Below are positions 1-6,514 of a stretch of DNA of 8,312 nucleotides, one piece after another. Location of the stretch: positions 1 to 8,312 of the forward strand of contig CAKUME010000037.1 in assembly GCA_934667575.1 (NCBI GenBank). The letters are read 5' to 3'. Every line of letters begins with the position of its first letter. Within the stretch, counting starts at the first letter, position 1. A model generated the notes under the pieces. It was given only the letters and a program-made list of their open reading frames with translations, was not told where the DNA came from and did not search any database. Made by a program: the position numbers and the translations under genes. The stretch is from an uncultured Eubacteriales bacterium. Its GTDB lineage: Bacteria; Bacillota; Clostridia; Oscillospirales; Acutalibacteraceae.

Positions 1-564
1 CGCGCCGCCTGCAACCATTGCATCCGCGTATCCATGGCGGATGAGCCGCATTGCCTCGCCAATGGCGTTGCTGCCCGACGCGCACGCGGTGACCATGGGC
101 AGCGCGGGCCCCTTGCAGTGGAATCGCATGGCGATCATGCTCGACGCCATGTTGGCAATCATCATCGGAATAAAATAGGGCGAAACGCGGCGCGGTCCTT
201 TTTCGAGCAGCTTGCGGTGCTCGTCCATAAACGTCGCAATGCCGCCGATTCCGGTGCCAATGTATACGCCGATGCGTTCTTCGTTCACCGTGCCCGCAAT
301 GCCGCTGTCTTCCATCGCCTGGCATGCTGCACCCATTGCAAACTGCGTGTAGAGGTCGCTGTGCAGAATATCGAGTTTTTCCATGTACTGTTTCGGGTCG
401 AATCCGCGCACCTCGCCCGCCACTTTCACTTTGTAATCGGTTGTGTCAAATTTGGTGATTGGCCCAATGCCGCATTCGCCGGCGCACAGTGCGTGCCAAA
501 ACGCGGGCACATCGTTACCCACCGGGCTGACCACGCCAAGGCCCGTTACTACCACACGATTCAT
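1..564 (-). CDS. fabF: Beta-ketoacyl-ACP synthase II (FabF), 5' part; 3' end beyond window
   Basis: This is the elongating condensing enzyme: it joins malonyl-ACP to a growing acyl-ACP with loss of CO2, in the cytoplasm. Only the first 188 codons are present; the full family length is about 410 residues. Visible are the N-terminal thiolase-fold start RVVVTGLGVVSPVG (residues 3-16), the IGTGIGG turn (102-108), PRRVSP (124-129) and the nucleophile Cys161 in VTACASGSNAIGE. The two catalytic histidines lie in the missing half. The ATG at 564 has GGAGG six bases upstream (571-575), inside the 12-nt gap after the thioesterase stop codon. The loop at residues 62-72 (EKLDILHSDLY) lacks the basic residues usual there (see findings). 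Its place at the distal end of the operon, after a thioesterase gene, is not the common clostridial order. A related KAS with a specialised role is possible, but FabF is the best name. Confidence 0.93.
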   Translation of the reverse strand, partial: MNRVVVTGLGVVSPVGNDVPAFWHALCAGECGIGPITKFDTTDYKVKVAGEVRGFDPKQYMEKLDILHSDLYTQFAMGAACQAMEDSGIAGTVNEERIGVYIGTGIGGIATFMDEHRKLLEKGPRRVSPYFIPMMIANMASSMIAMRFHCKGPALPMVTACASGSNAIGEAMRLIRHGYADAMVAGGA

Positions 565-576
565 AAAACTCCTCCG

Positions 577-1002
577 TTATCGATCGAGCAGCCGCTCCAG
601 CTTTGCACTGAATTCGGGCTGCGCCTTTTTTAGATTTACCGGCCGCCAGCGGGATGCATCCATAAAGCAATGTTCGCTTTGTCCTTCGGCGAGCAGCATG
701 CCGGACGCGCCATTCCGCACGTGATAGGCCAGCGCAAGCCGCTCGCCGTTGTACCCGGTTAGGGTGGTTTCAATGTGTAGCACATCATCGTAGCGCGCAG
801 GCCGAATGTAGCGGCTGCTCACGCGCACCACCGGAATCATAATGCCTGCCTGTTCCAGCGCATGATACACAATTTCGTTCCGGCGCAAATAATCCGTGCG
901 CGCTTCCTCAAACCATCGGATATAATTGGAATGGTGCGCAATGCCCATCTGGTCGGTCTCGTAATACTGCACCCGATGTGCATACGGCGTTTCATTTTTC
1001 AT
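577..1002 (-). CDS. YbgC/FadM-type acyl thioesterase (4HBT hotdog fold)
   Basis: A 141-residue single hotdog-domain protein, the usual length for the YbgC/4-hydroxybenzoyl-CoA thioesterase family, which hydrolyses acyl-CoA or acyl-ACP thioesters. The family signature is clear near the N-terminus: YYETDQMGIAHHSNY (residues 13-27) followed by RWFEEAR (29-35). Asp17 corresponds to the conserved catalytic aspartate of this family. It has no signal peptide or membrane segment, so it should be cytoplasmic. The start ATG has GGAGGC at 1014-1009, inside the 3' end of accA; only 2 nt separate it from the accA stop codon, implying translational coupling. The fabF start follows 12 nt after its own stop. 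The substrate cannot be read from sequence. Its position between accA and fabF suggests acyl-ACP (release or proofreading of chains) or acyl-CoA; this is inference. It is not the plant-like FatA/FatB acyl-ACP thioesterase, which is about twice as long. Confidence 0.87.
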   Translation of the reverse strand: MKNETPYAHRVQYYETDQMGIAHHSNYIRWFEEARTDYLRRNEIVYHALEQAGIMIPVVRVSSRYIRPARYDDVLHIETTLTGYNGERLALAYHVRNGASGMLLAEGQSEHCFMDASRWRPVNLKKAQPEFSAKLERLLDR

Positions 1003-1004
1003 TG

Positions 1005-1790
1005 CTATGCCTCCGCGCCGAACCGACGGAACCGCGCGTAGCGCGCATTGAGCAGTGTGGACAGCGGAAGCGCGGCCAGCGATTCCAGCTCACGCTGCAG
1101 ATCCGCCGCCAGCTGCGCATAAAACTCCGGCGTGTCCATTGCCGTTTCGGGAATGATCCGCTCGATCACGCCAAAATGCAGGGCATCCGCCGCGGTGAGC
1201 TTGAGCTCCTCGGCCGCTTGCGCTGCCTTGACTGCGTCCTTCCAAAGAATGGTTGCACAGCCCTCCGGCGAAATCACGGAATACACGGCGTTTTCGAGCA
1301 TCCACACCCGATCGGCCACCGCCAGTGCCAATGCGCCGCCGCTGCCGCCCTCGCCGATCAACACTGAGATCACCGGCGTTTGCAGCGCGGCCATTTCCAT
1401 CAGGTTTTCGGCAATGGCCTGCCCCTGACCGCGTTCCTCTGCACCTACACCGCAGCACGCACCCGAAGTGTCCACCAAGCAAACCACCGGACGGTGAAAT
1501 TTTTCGGCTTGTTTCATCAGCCGCAGCGCCTTGCGGTAGCCTTCGGGACTGGGTGCGCCGAATCCGCGCTGGATCCGCTCGCGTGCGGTGTGGCCCTTTT
1601 CAATGGCGATCACCGTTACCGGCTTGCCGCCCAGCCGCGCCAGCCCGCCCACAATCGCCGGATCGTCGGCAAATCGGCGGTCGCCATGCAGTTCAATAAA
1701 ATCCTGAAATATATTCCGAATATAATCCAGCCCGGTAGGGCGTTTGGCGCCGCGCGCCAGCTTCACCCGATCATAAGCGGTCGTCATCAT
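1005..1790 (-). CDS. accA: Acetyl-CoA carboxylase carboxyltransferase subunit alpha
   Basis: Together with AccD it forms the carboxyltransferase that moves CO2 from biotin on AccB to acetyl-CoA, giving malonyl-CoA. The protein is 261 residues, against about 319 in E. coli: it begins near RPTGLDYI (residues 17-24) and lacks the N-terminal extension, as I recall being usual in Clostridia. The crotonase-fold core is well kept: GDRRFADDPAIVGG (36-49), GAPSPEGYRKALRLM (78-92), GAEERGQGQAIAENL (116-130), the glycine-rich GEGGSGGALA (146-155) and YSVISPEGCATILWK (170-184). The first of two adjacent ATG codons is chosen: it makes an ATGA overlap of 4 nt with the accD stop and has a full GGAGGTGA ribosome site at 1804-1797, 6 nt upstream. 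The second ATG would remove one residue. The segment TSGACCG (108-114) replaces the TPGAYPG of the E. coli enzyme. Confidence 0.96.
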   Translation of the reverse strand: MMTTAYDRVKLARGAKRPTGLDYIRNIFQDFIELHGDRRFADDPAIVGGLARLGGKPVTVIAIEKGHTARERIQRGFGAPSPEGYRKALRLMKQAEKFHRPVVCLVDTSGACCGVGAEERGQGQAIAENLMEMAALQTPVISVLIGEGGSGGALALAVADRVWMLENAVYSVISPEGCATILWKDAVKAAQAAEELKLTAADALHFGVIERIIPETAMDTPEFYAQLAADLQRELESLAALPLSTLLNARYARFRRFGAEA

Positions 1791-2650
1791 GCCGATTCAC
1801 CTCCCTTATGCATATGGAGCAATTGCCCGATCACGCGCTTTTGCTCCGCGCGCGGAACAATCGCATCCACAAAACCGTGTTCCAACATGCTTTCCGCTTT
1901 TTGAAAGCCCTTGGGCAGCGGTTTGCGCGTGGTTTGCTCCACCACGCGCGCTCCGGCAAACCCAATGCACGCGCCCGGTTCGGCGAGAATCACATCACCC
2001 TCCATGGCAAAGCTCGCGGTCACGCCGCCCATCGTGGGATCGGTGAGCAGCGCGATATAGAATCCGCCGGCATCACTGAAACGCTTCACGGCAGCGCTGG
2101 TTTTGGCCATTTGCATCAGTGAGATAAGGCCCTCCTGCATCCGCGCACCGCCCGATACCGTGACGCCCACCACCGGCAGCTTCTGCTCGGCTGAATATTC
2201 AAATAAACGGGTGATGCGCTCGCCCACCGCGCCGCCCATGCTGCCCATCATAAAATAGGGATCCATGATAAACAGCGCGCAGTCCGCGCCTTCAATTTGG
2301 CCGCGCCCGCAAATAACCGCCTCGCTTTCGCGGCTGGACGCGCGCACCGTCTCGAGCTTTTCGGCATAATGCGGAAATCCCAGCGGGTCGCGCGTGGCCA
2401 CATCCGCAAAAAGTTCCGAAAAGCTGTCTTTATCGACGAAATAATGGAGCCGCTGCCGCGCGCTCATGCGAAAATGATGGCCGCAGGAACAGGTGTTGTA
2501 GTTGCTCCACAGCACACTGATCGGAATTTCGCGGTGGCAATTGGGGCAGGTTTTTTCCGGCTCGCCTGCGTCGCCCTGCACCGGCGCAGCGCGCCGTCCG
2601 CCCGATTCGAGCTCATTTTTGGGTTGAAAGATAAAATTCAAGAACGGCAT
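1787..2650 (-). CDS. accD: Acetyl-CoA carboxylase carboxyltransferase subunit beta
   Basis: Partner of AccA in the malonyl-CoA-forming carboxyltransferase. The 287-residue protein has an N-terminal zinc ribbon (Cys35, Cys38, Cys54, Cys56) and then a crotonase-fold domain. Recognisable stretches are GHHFRMSARQR (57-67), DPLGFPHYAEKL (88-99), the oxyanion-hole stretch SGGARMQEG (166-174), DPTMGGVTASFA (204-215) and EPGACIGFAGARVVEQT (224-240). The last zinc-binding pair is CxC rather than the usual CxxC (see findings). The start ATG lies 4 nt after the accC stop codon, with AAGGA at 2665-2661, 10 nt upstream. The stop codon overlaps the accA start by 4 nt, which fits a matched supply of the two subunits. 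In E. coli the AccD zinc domain also binds RNA; nothing here tests that. Confidence 0.96.
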   Translation of the reverse strand: MPFLNFIFQPKNELESGGRRAAPVQGDAGEPEKTCPNCHREIPISVLWSNYNTCSCGHHFRMSARQRLHYFVDKDSFSELFADVATRDPLGFPHYAEKLETVRASSRESEAVICGRGQIEGADCALFIMDPYFMMGSMGGAVGERITRLFEYSAEQKLPVVGVTVSGGARMQEGLISLMQMAKTSAAVKRFSDAGGFYIALLTDPTMGGVTASFAMEGDVILAEPGACIGFAGARVVEQTTRKPLPKGFQKAESMLEHGFVDAIVPRAEQKRVIGQLLHMHKGGESA

Positions 2651-2654
2651 GGCT

Positions 2655-3962
2655 TCATCGTCCTTCCATCATGGTCAGATCGTAGCCGCCCGACGCAAAG
2701 CGCGGGTCGGAGATGATTTGCAGCTGCTCGGCAATGTTGGTTGGAATGCCGTCGATCACCAGCTCGCACAGTGCCGCGCGCATTTTGCGCAGCGCCTCCT
2801 CGCGCGTGGCCGCATAAACGATCAGCTTGCCGATCAGCGGATCGTAATAGGGGCTCACCGAAACGCCCTGCACCAAATAAGTGTCGAACCGCACAAACGG
2901 CCCGCCCGGCACATGGAGCAGCTTCAGCTTACCGGGTGCCGTGGCGTTGATGCGGCATTCCATTGCCGCGCCCCGCAGCGGAATATCCGGCTGGGCAAAG
3001 TTCAGGCTCACACCGGCCGCAGTGCGAATTTGCCATTTCACCAGATCAATCTGCGTCAGCATTTCGCTCACTGCGTGCTCCACCTGCAAACGCAGATTCA
3101 TTTCCATAAACCAGAGATTCCCGTCGCGGTCGCGCAGAAATTCAAGCGTGCCCACGCCGGTATATCCAACGGTGCGCACCGCGTCCGCAACCGCCTGCAT
3201 CAGCACTTCGCGCGTTTCGGGCGAAACGGCAGGCGACGGCGATTCCTCCACCAGCTTTTGGTGATGGCGCTGCACTGAGCAATCACGCTCGCCCAGGCAT
3301 ACTACATGGCCGCTTTCATCGGCCAAAATCTGCATTTCAATATGGCGCGCCGGGTGCACATATTTTTCGAGATATACGGCTCCGTCGCCAAACGCCGCTT
3401 CGCTTTCCGCGACCGCGAGCGGATACGCTTGTTCCAGCTCGCCGCAGGAGCCAATCACGCGGATACCGCGTCCGCCGCCGCCCGACCGTGCCTTCAGCAT
3501 GACCGGATAGCCAATGCGCTCGGCTTCTGCCACCGCTTCGGCGGCGCTCGAAAGCGCATCGGTGCCGGGAATGGGGCGCAGCGCCGTTTGTGCAAACGCT
3601 TGCTTGGTTTTGGTTTTGTCGCTCAGCCGCGTCATGCATGCTGCGTCGGGTCCAATAAAGGCAATGCCGTTTTTGCGGCACGCGGCAGCAAACTCCGCAT
3701 TTTCGGACAAAAAACCGTAGCCCGGATGAATCGCCTGCGCCCCGGTGACGATTGCCGCGCTCAAAATCCGATCGGCACGCAGATAGCTTTCTTTCGCGTC
3801 GGCCGGACCAATGCAGACCGCCTCATCCGCCAGCGCAACGTGCAAACACTCACGGTCGGCCTCGGAATATACCGCTACCGACGCAATGCCCATCTCCTTG
3901 CATGCGCGGATAATTCGAACCGCAATCTCGCCTCGGTTCGCAATCAGAATTTTTGAAAACAT
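2655..3962 (-). CDS. accC: Acetyl-CoA carboxylase, biotin carboxylase subunit
   Basis: An ATP-grasp enzyme that carboxylates the biotin on AccB using ATP and bicarbonate. It has 435 residues, against about 449 in E. coli. In order: the N-terminal pre-ATP-grasp domain, starting FSKILIANRGEIAVRIIRAC (2-21), with HPGYGFLSEN (79-88); nucleotide-binding lysines at 116 and 157; the glycine loop GGGGRGIRVI (161-170); GERDCSVQRHHQKLVEE (224-240), whose Lys236 should bind bicarbonate; and the metal/catalytic segment EMNLRLQVEH (287-296), with Arg291, Gln293 and Glu295 kept. The C-terminal part has ECRINA (335-340) and SPYYDPLIGKLI (370-381). All core residues I can place are present, so it is probably active. 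However, EMNLRLQVEHAVSE departs from the usual EMNTRxQVEHPVTE, and about seven residues are missing after RINA (see findings). The start lies 4 nt after the fabZ stop; the ribosome site GGAG at 3976-3973 lies within the fabZ end. Confidence 0.95.
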   Translation of the reverse strand: MFSKILIANRGEIAVRIIRACKEMGIASVAVYSEADRECLHVALADEAVCIGPADAKESYLRADRILSAAIVTGAQAIHPGYGFLSENAEFAAACRKNGIAFIGPDAACMTRLSDKTKTKQAFAQTALRPIPGTDALSSAAEAVAEAERIGYPVMLKARSGGGGRGIRVIGSCGELEQAYPLAVAESEAAFGDGAVYLEKYVHPARHIEMQILADESGHVVCLGERDCSVQRHHQKLVEESPSPAVSPETREVLMQAVADAVRTVGYTGVGTLEFLRDRDGNLWFMEMNLRLQVEHAVSEMLTQIDLVKWQIRTAAGVSLNFAQPDIPLRGAAMECRINATAPGKLKLLHVPGGPFVRFDTYLVQGVSVSPYYDPLIGKLIVYAATREEALRKMRAALCELVIDGIPTNIAEQLQIISDPRFASGGYDLTMMEGR

Positions 3963-3966
3963 CGGC

Positions 3967-4383
3967 TCACTTCTCCATCAACGCAAAAGAAAATTCCGCT
4001 TTCACGCACAGCCGATCGCCCACATAGCCGCTGCCCTCGGCAAAATAGAACGGCCGTTTGATCCGCGTGATGCGGCAATGTGTTTCAAAGGTGTCCCCCG
4101 GACGTACCGGCGACTTGAACCGTACATTGTTCAGCCCCGTATAAAACGGCAGTGCCTGATCGGGCATTTCATCCTTGAGCAGCACACACACCGACTGCGC
4201 CAAAATTTCGCATAGGATCACTCCGGGCACAATCGGATTTCCCGGGAAATGGCCCCGGAGAAAAAATGCATCGGCCGGAATCGTAAAATAGCCGTGTGCC
4301 TCGTCGTTTTCTTTGTCAACCCGATCCAGCAGCAGCATATTATCCCGATGCGGCAGAATCGTTTTCAGTTCTTCCCGATCCAT
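3967..4383 (-). CDS. fabZ: 3-hydroxyacyl-ACP dehydratase FabZ
   Basis: Removes water from 3-hydroxyacyl-ACP to give trans-2-enoyl-ACP. The protein is 138 residues, the normal size for a single-hotdog FabZ. The signature is intact: ILPHRDNMLLLDRV (9-22), then GHFPGNPIVPGVILCEILAQ (44-63), with catalytic His45 and Glu59. The residues before the catalytic histidine (FFLRGHFPG) and the downstream VRFKSPVRPGD (87-97) also fit FabZ. I see no reason to call it the isomerising FabA; there is no fabM or fabN in the window, so the route to unsaturated chains is not visible. The ATG is preceded by AAAGGGG at 4398-4392, with 8 nt spacing. It follows accB after 41 nt, the widest gap inside the operon, in which I see no terminator or promoter. 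Confidence 0.95.
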   Translation of the reverse strand: MDREELKTILPHRDNMLLLDRVDKENDEAHGYFTIPADAFFLRGHFPGNPIVPGVILCEILAQSVCVLLKDEMPDQALPFYTGLNNVRFKSPVRPGDTFETHCRITRIKRPFYFAEGSGYVGDRLCVKAEFSFALMEK

Positions 4384-4424
4384 GGGAGTCGCCCCTTTCT
4401 TTTGCGCAATATTTGAGCCTAAAA

Positions 4425-4841
4425 TCAGCCCTCGTCCGCCATGCGGAACAGCACGGAACCATATTCCACCGCTTGGCCGTTTTTCGCGCAGACCTCCGCA
4501 ACCATGCCGTCGCGTTCGGCAGTCAGCTCATTCATCAGCTTCATCGCCTCGATCACGCAAAGCGTATCGCCTTTTTTCACATGATCCCCCGCCTTTACAT
4601 AAGGCTCGGAGTCTTCGGTGGGTGCTGCATAGAACACCCCCACCATCGGCGAGCGGATCTCGACCGACGCGTGCCGTTCTTCTGCGGGTTCTTGGATTTT
4701 CGGCGCCGCGCCGGCTGCGGCCGACACCGAAGAAGCCGGTGCGCGCTCCAACCGAACCACGCCCTGATCCTTGATCTCCAGACCGGTCAGCCCCAGCTCC
4801 TGCATCAGCTTCGCATATTTGCGTACATCCGTTTCATTCAT
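4425..4841 (-). CDS. accB: Biotin carboxyl carrier protein of acetyl-CoA carboxylase
   Basis: Carries the biotin that shuttles CO2 between AccC and the AccA/AccD carboxyltransferase. The 138-residue protein has the typical three-part layout: an N-terminal alpha/beta segment (about 1-33, with MQELGLTGLEIK), an Ala/Pro/Ser-rich linker (about 34-58), and a C-terminal biotinyl domain (about 60-136). The biotin attachment motif EAMKLMNE (98-105) places biotin on Lys101. The loop VGVFYAAPTEDSEPYVKAGD (67-86) contains the bacterial BCCP 'thumb' region. The start ATG has GAGGGGTGAG upstream (GGGG at 4852-4849, 7 nt spacing) and lies 24 nt after the fabG stop. The biotin protein ligase needed to load it is not in this window. 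An oxaloacetate- or pyruvate-carboxylase biotin domain is ruled out by the operon and the full BCCP architecture. Confidence 0.95.
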   Translation of the reverse strand: MNETDVRKYAKLMQELGLTGLEIKDQGVVRLERAPASSVSAAAGAAPKIQEPAEERHASVEIRSPMVGVFYAAPTEDSEPYVKAGDHVKKGDTLCVIEAMKLMNELTAERDGMVAEVCAKNGQAVEYGSVLFRMADEG

Positions 4842-4865
4842 ACTCTCACCCCTCGCTTTTCGGCG

Positions 4866-5603
4866 TTACATAGCGATGCCGCCGTCCACGCACAGAACCT
4901 GACCTGTAATATAATCGGCCTGCACCAAAAAGGCCACTGCGTCGGCGATCTCCTCCGGCTTGGCCATGCGTCCAAGCGGAATCTGCGCGGCAAGCTGTTC
5001 GGGCGAAACGCCCATGGCCGTCGTCATGTCCGTCTCCACAAATCCAGGTGCCACCGCGTTGCAGGTAATGCCGCGCGGCGCGAGCTCCCGCGCTACCGAC
5101 TTGGTCAGCCCGATCACGCCCGCTTTGGAGGCCGCGTAGTTCGCCTGCCCCGCATTGCCGATTACCCCAGACACGGAGCTGATGTTCACAATTCGGCCGC
5201 TGCTTTGGCGAATAAACTGCCGCGCGCAGTGCCGAATGGTGTGGAACGCGCCCTTGAGGTTCGTGTTGATCACCGCGTCAAAATCTTCCGGCCGCATCGC
5301 AGCAACCAGCCCGTCGCGGTTGATGCCCGCGTTATTGATCAGAATATCAATGGTGCCAAAATCGCGCTTTACCGCGGCGACCAGCTCCTTGACCGCGTCA
5401 AAATCCGCCACGTCGCAGCAATAGCTCTCCGCGCGCACTCCGAACTCATTGCGGCAGGTTTCACAAATTGCGTCGGCCTGCGCCTGCCGTCCGGCATAGA
5501 CCACAGCGACATTTGCACCGAGCAGCGCGAGTTTTTTCGCAATTGCCGCGCCAATGCCGCGGGAACCGCCGGTCACAATCGCCGTTTTTCCGTTCAGCGT
5601 CAT
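4866..5603 (-). CDS. fabG: 3-oxoacyl-ACP reductase FabG
   Basis: Reduces 3-ketoacyl-ACP to 3-hydroxyacyl-ACP, normally with NADPH. It is a 245-residue classical short-chain dehydrogenase. The Rossmann glycine motif TGGSRGIG is at 11-18, CDVAD at 63-67 and NNAG at 90-93. The catalytic tetrad is Asn115 (NTNLKG), Ser143 (NISSVSG), Tyr156 and Lys160 (NYAASK). APGFVETDM (185-193) and the C-terminal GQVLCVDGG are characteristic of FabG. The start is fixed by an ATGA overlap of 4 nt with the fabD stop and by GGAGGTG at 5615-5609, 5 nt upstream. The fabD-fabG-accB order and complete FabG features make another SDR activity unlikely. Confidence 0.95.
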   Translation of the reverse strand: MTLNGKTAIVTGGSRGIGAAIAKKLALLGANVAVVYAGRQAQADAICETCRNEFGVRAESYCCDVADFDAVKELVAAVKRDFGTIDILINNAGINRDGLVAAMRPEDFDAVINTNLKGAFHTIRHCARQFIRQSSGRIVNISSVSGVIGNAGQANYAASKAGVIGLTKSVARELAPRGITCNAVAPGFVETDMTTAMGVSPEQLAAQIPLGRMAKPEEIADAVAFLVQADYITGQVLCVDGGIAM

Positions 5604-6514
5604 TTTTGCACCTCCGCGATCGTTTGCTCCAAATCTGCCCAGCGCTCCGCCGCAAAGGTGCGCACCGTTTTATCGGTTTTGGCGATCAAGCCGCACAGCG
5701 TGCGCCCCGGCCCCAGTTCGATAAACGTATCCGCGCCTGCGGCAACCATGTTCCGCACACTGCGTTCCCACAGCACCGGATTGCAGATCTGCTCGGTAAG
5801 CAGCGTGCGCGCGTTGCCCGCATAAGGCTCCGCCGTGCGGTTGGCATACACCGGAACGGCAGGCAGCCCGATATTGCTTTCGGCCAAGTCGCGCGCAAAC
5901 GCGTCCGCTGCGCTGCGCATAAACGGAGAATGAAATCCGCCGCGCACCTTCAGCGGCACCGTGCGTCCGCCTGCGGCCTTCACTGCGGCACAAAACGCAT
6001 CCATCTGCGCCGCTGCGCCCGAAACGGTGACCTGCCCGGGGCAGTTGAAATTAACCGGATACACGGCATCAAACTGCGCACAGAGTGACCGCACCGTTTC
6101 GTTATCCAGCTTGAGCACAGCGGCCATCGCAGTGGGCTGCGCTTCGGCCGCGGCCTGCATATGCGCCGCGCGGCGGCATACCATACGAAAGCCGGTGTCA
6201 AAGTCCATTGCGCCGGCCCAAGTGAGCGCCGCCAGCTCGCCAAGCGAAAAACCGGCCCCCAGCTCCGCATGCACGCCTGCCTCCTCGAGCGCGGCCGCAG
6301 CCGCCAGCTCCACCGCAAACATACACGGCTGCGTGTTTTTCGTTTCGCACAGCTCCTCCGCCGAAGCGGAAAAGCACTGCTGCGACGTACCGGGCCGCAG
6401 CGCATCAGCCGCATCGAACACGCGCCGCGCCGCAGCGGAATGCGCCGCCAGCTCCTGCCCCATGCCCGGGTACTGCGCCCCCTGACCGGAAAATACAAAC
6501 GCTATTTTACCCAT
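5600..6514 (-). CDS. fabD: Malonyl-CoA:ACP transacylase FabD
   Basis: Transfers malonyl from CoA to ACP, feeding the condensing enzyme. The 304-residue protein matches the usual length of about 310. Visible features are FVFSGQGAQYPGMG (6-19) with the oxyanion-hole glutamine at 11, the nucleophile elbow GFSLGE (88-93) with Ser90, an arginine pair at 114-115 that should hold the malonyl carboxylate, NFNCPGQVTVSG (155-166), the catalytic His195 in GGFHSPFM (192-199), and ELGPGRTLCGLI near the C-terminus. The elbow has Phe where most family members have His (GHSLGE); this residue is not the catalytic histidine. The gene starts inside fabK, with a 13-nt overlap, and has AAAGGGG at 6528-6522, 7 nt upstream. 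The stop overlaps fabG by 4 nt. Confidence 0.95.
   Translation of the reverse strand: MGKIAFVFSGQGAQYPGMGQELAAHSAAARRVFDAADALRPGTSQQCFSASAEELCETKNTQPCMFAVELAAAAALEEAGVHAELGAGFSLGELAALTWAGAMDFDTGFRMVCRRAAHMQAAAEAQPTAMAAVLKLDNETVRSLCAQFDAVYPVNFNCPGQVTVSGAAAQMDAFCAAVKAAGGRTVPLKVRGGFHSPFMRSAADAFARDLAESNIGLPAVPVYANRTAEPYAGNARTLLTEQICNPVLWERSVRNMVAAGADTFIELGPGRTLCGLIAKTDKTVRTFAAERWADLEQTIAEVQK

Noticed and set aside
34..633. Open frame of 199 codons on the plus strand
   Set aside because: Antisense to fabF and the thioesterase gene; composition is typical of a shadow frame and there is no ribosome site or promoter.
4384..4424. Regulatory element in the 41-nt accB-fabZ gap
   Set aside because: Contains only a short TTGCGCAA palindrome and the fabZ ribosome site; no promoter or terminator pattern.
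4296..5825. Open frame of 509 codons on the plus strand
   Set aside because: It lies antisense to fabZ, accB, fabG and fabD, whose products are unmistakable. Its product is rich in Arg, His and Ala with no recognisable domain; it is a by-product of GC-rich codon use.
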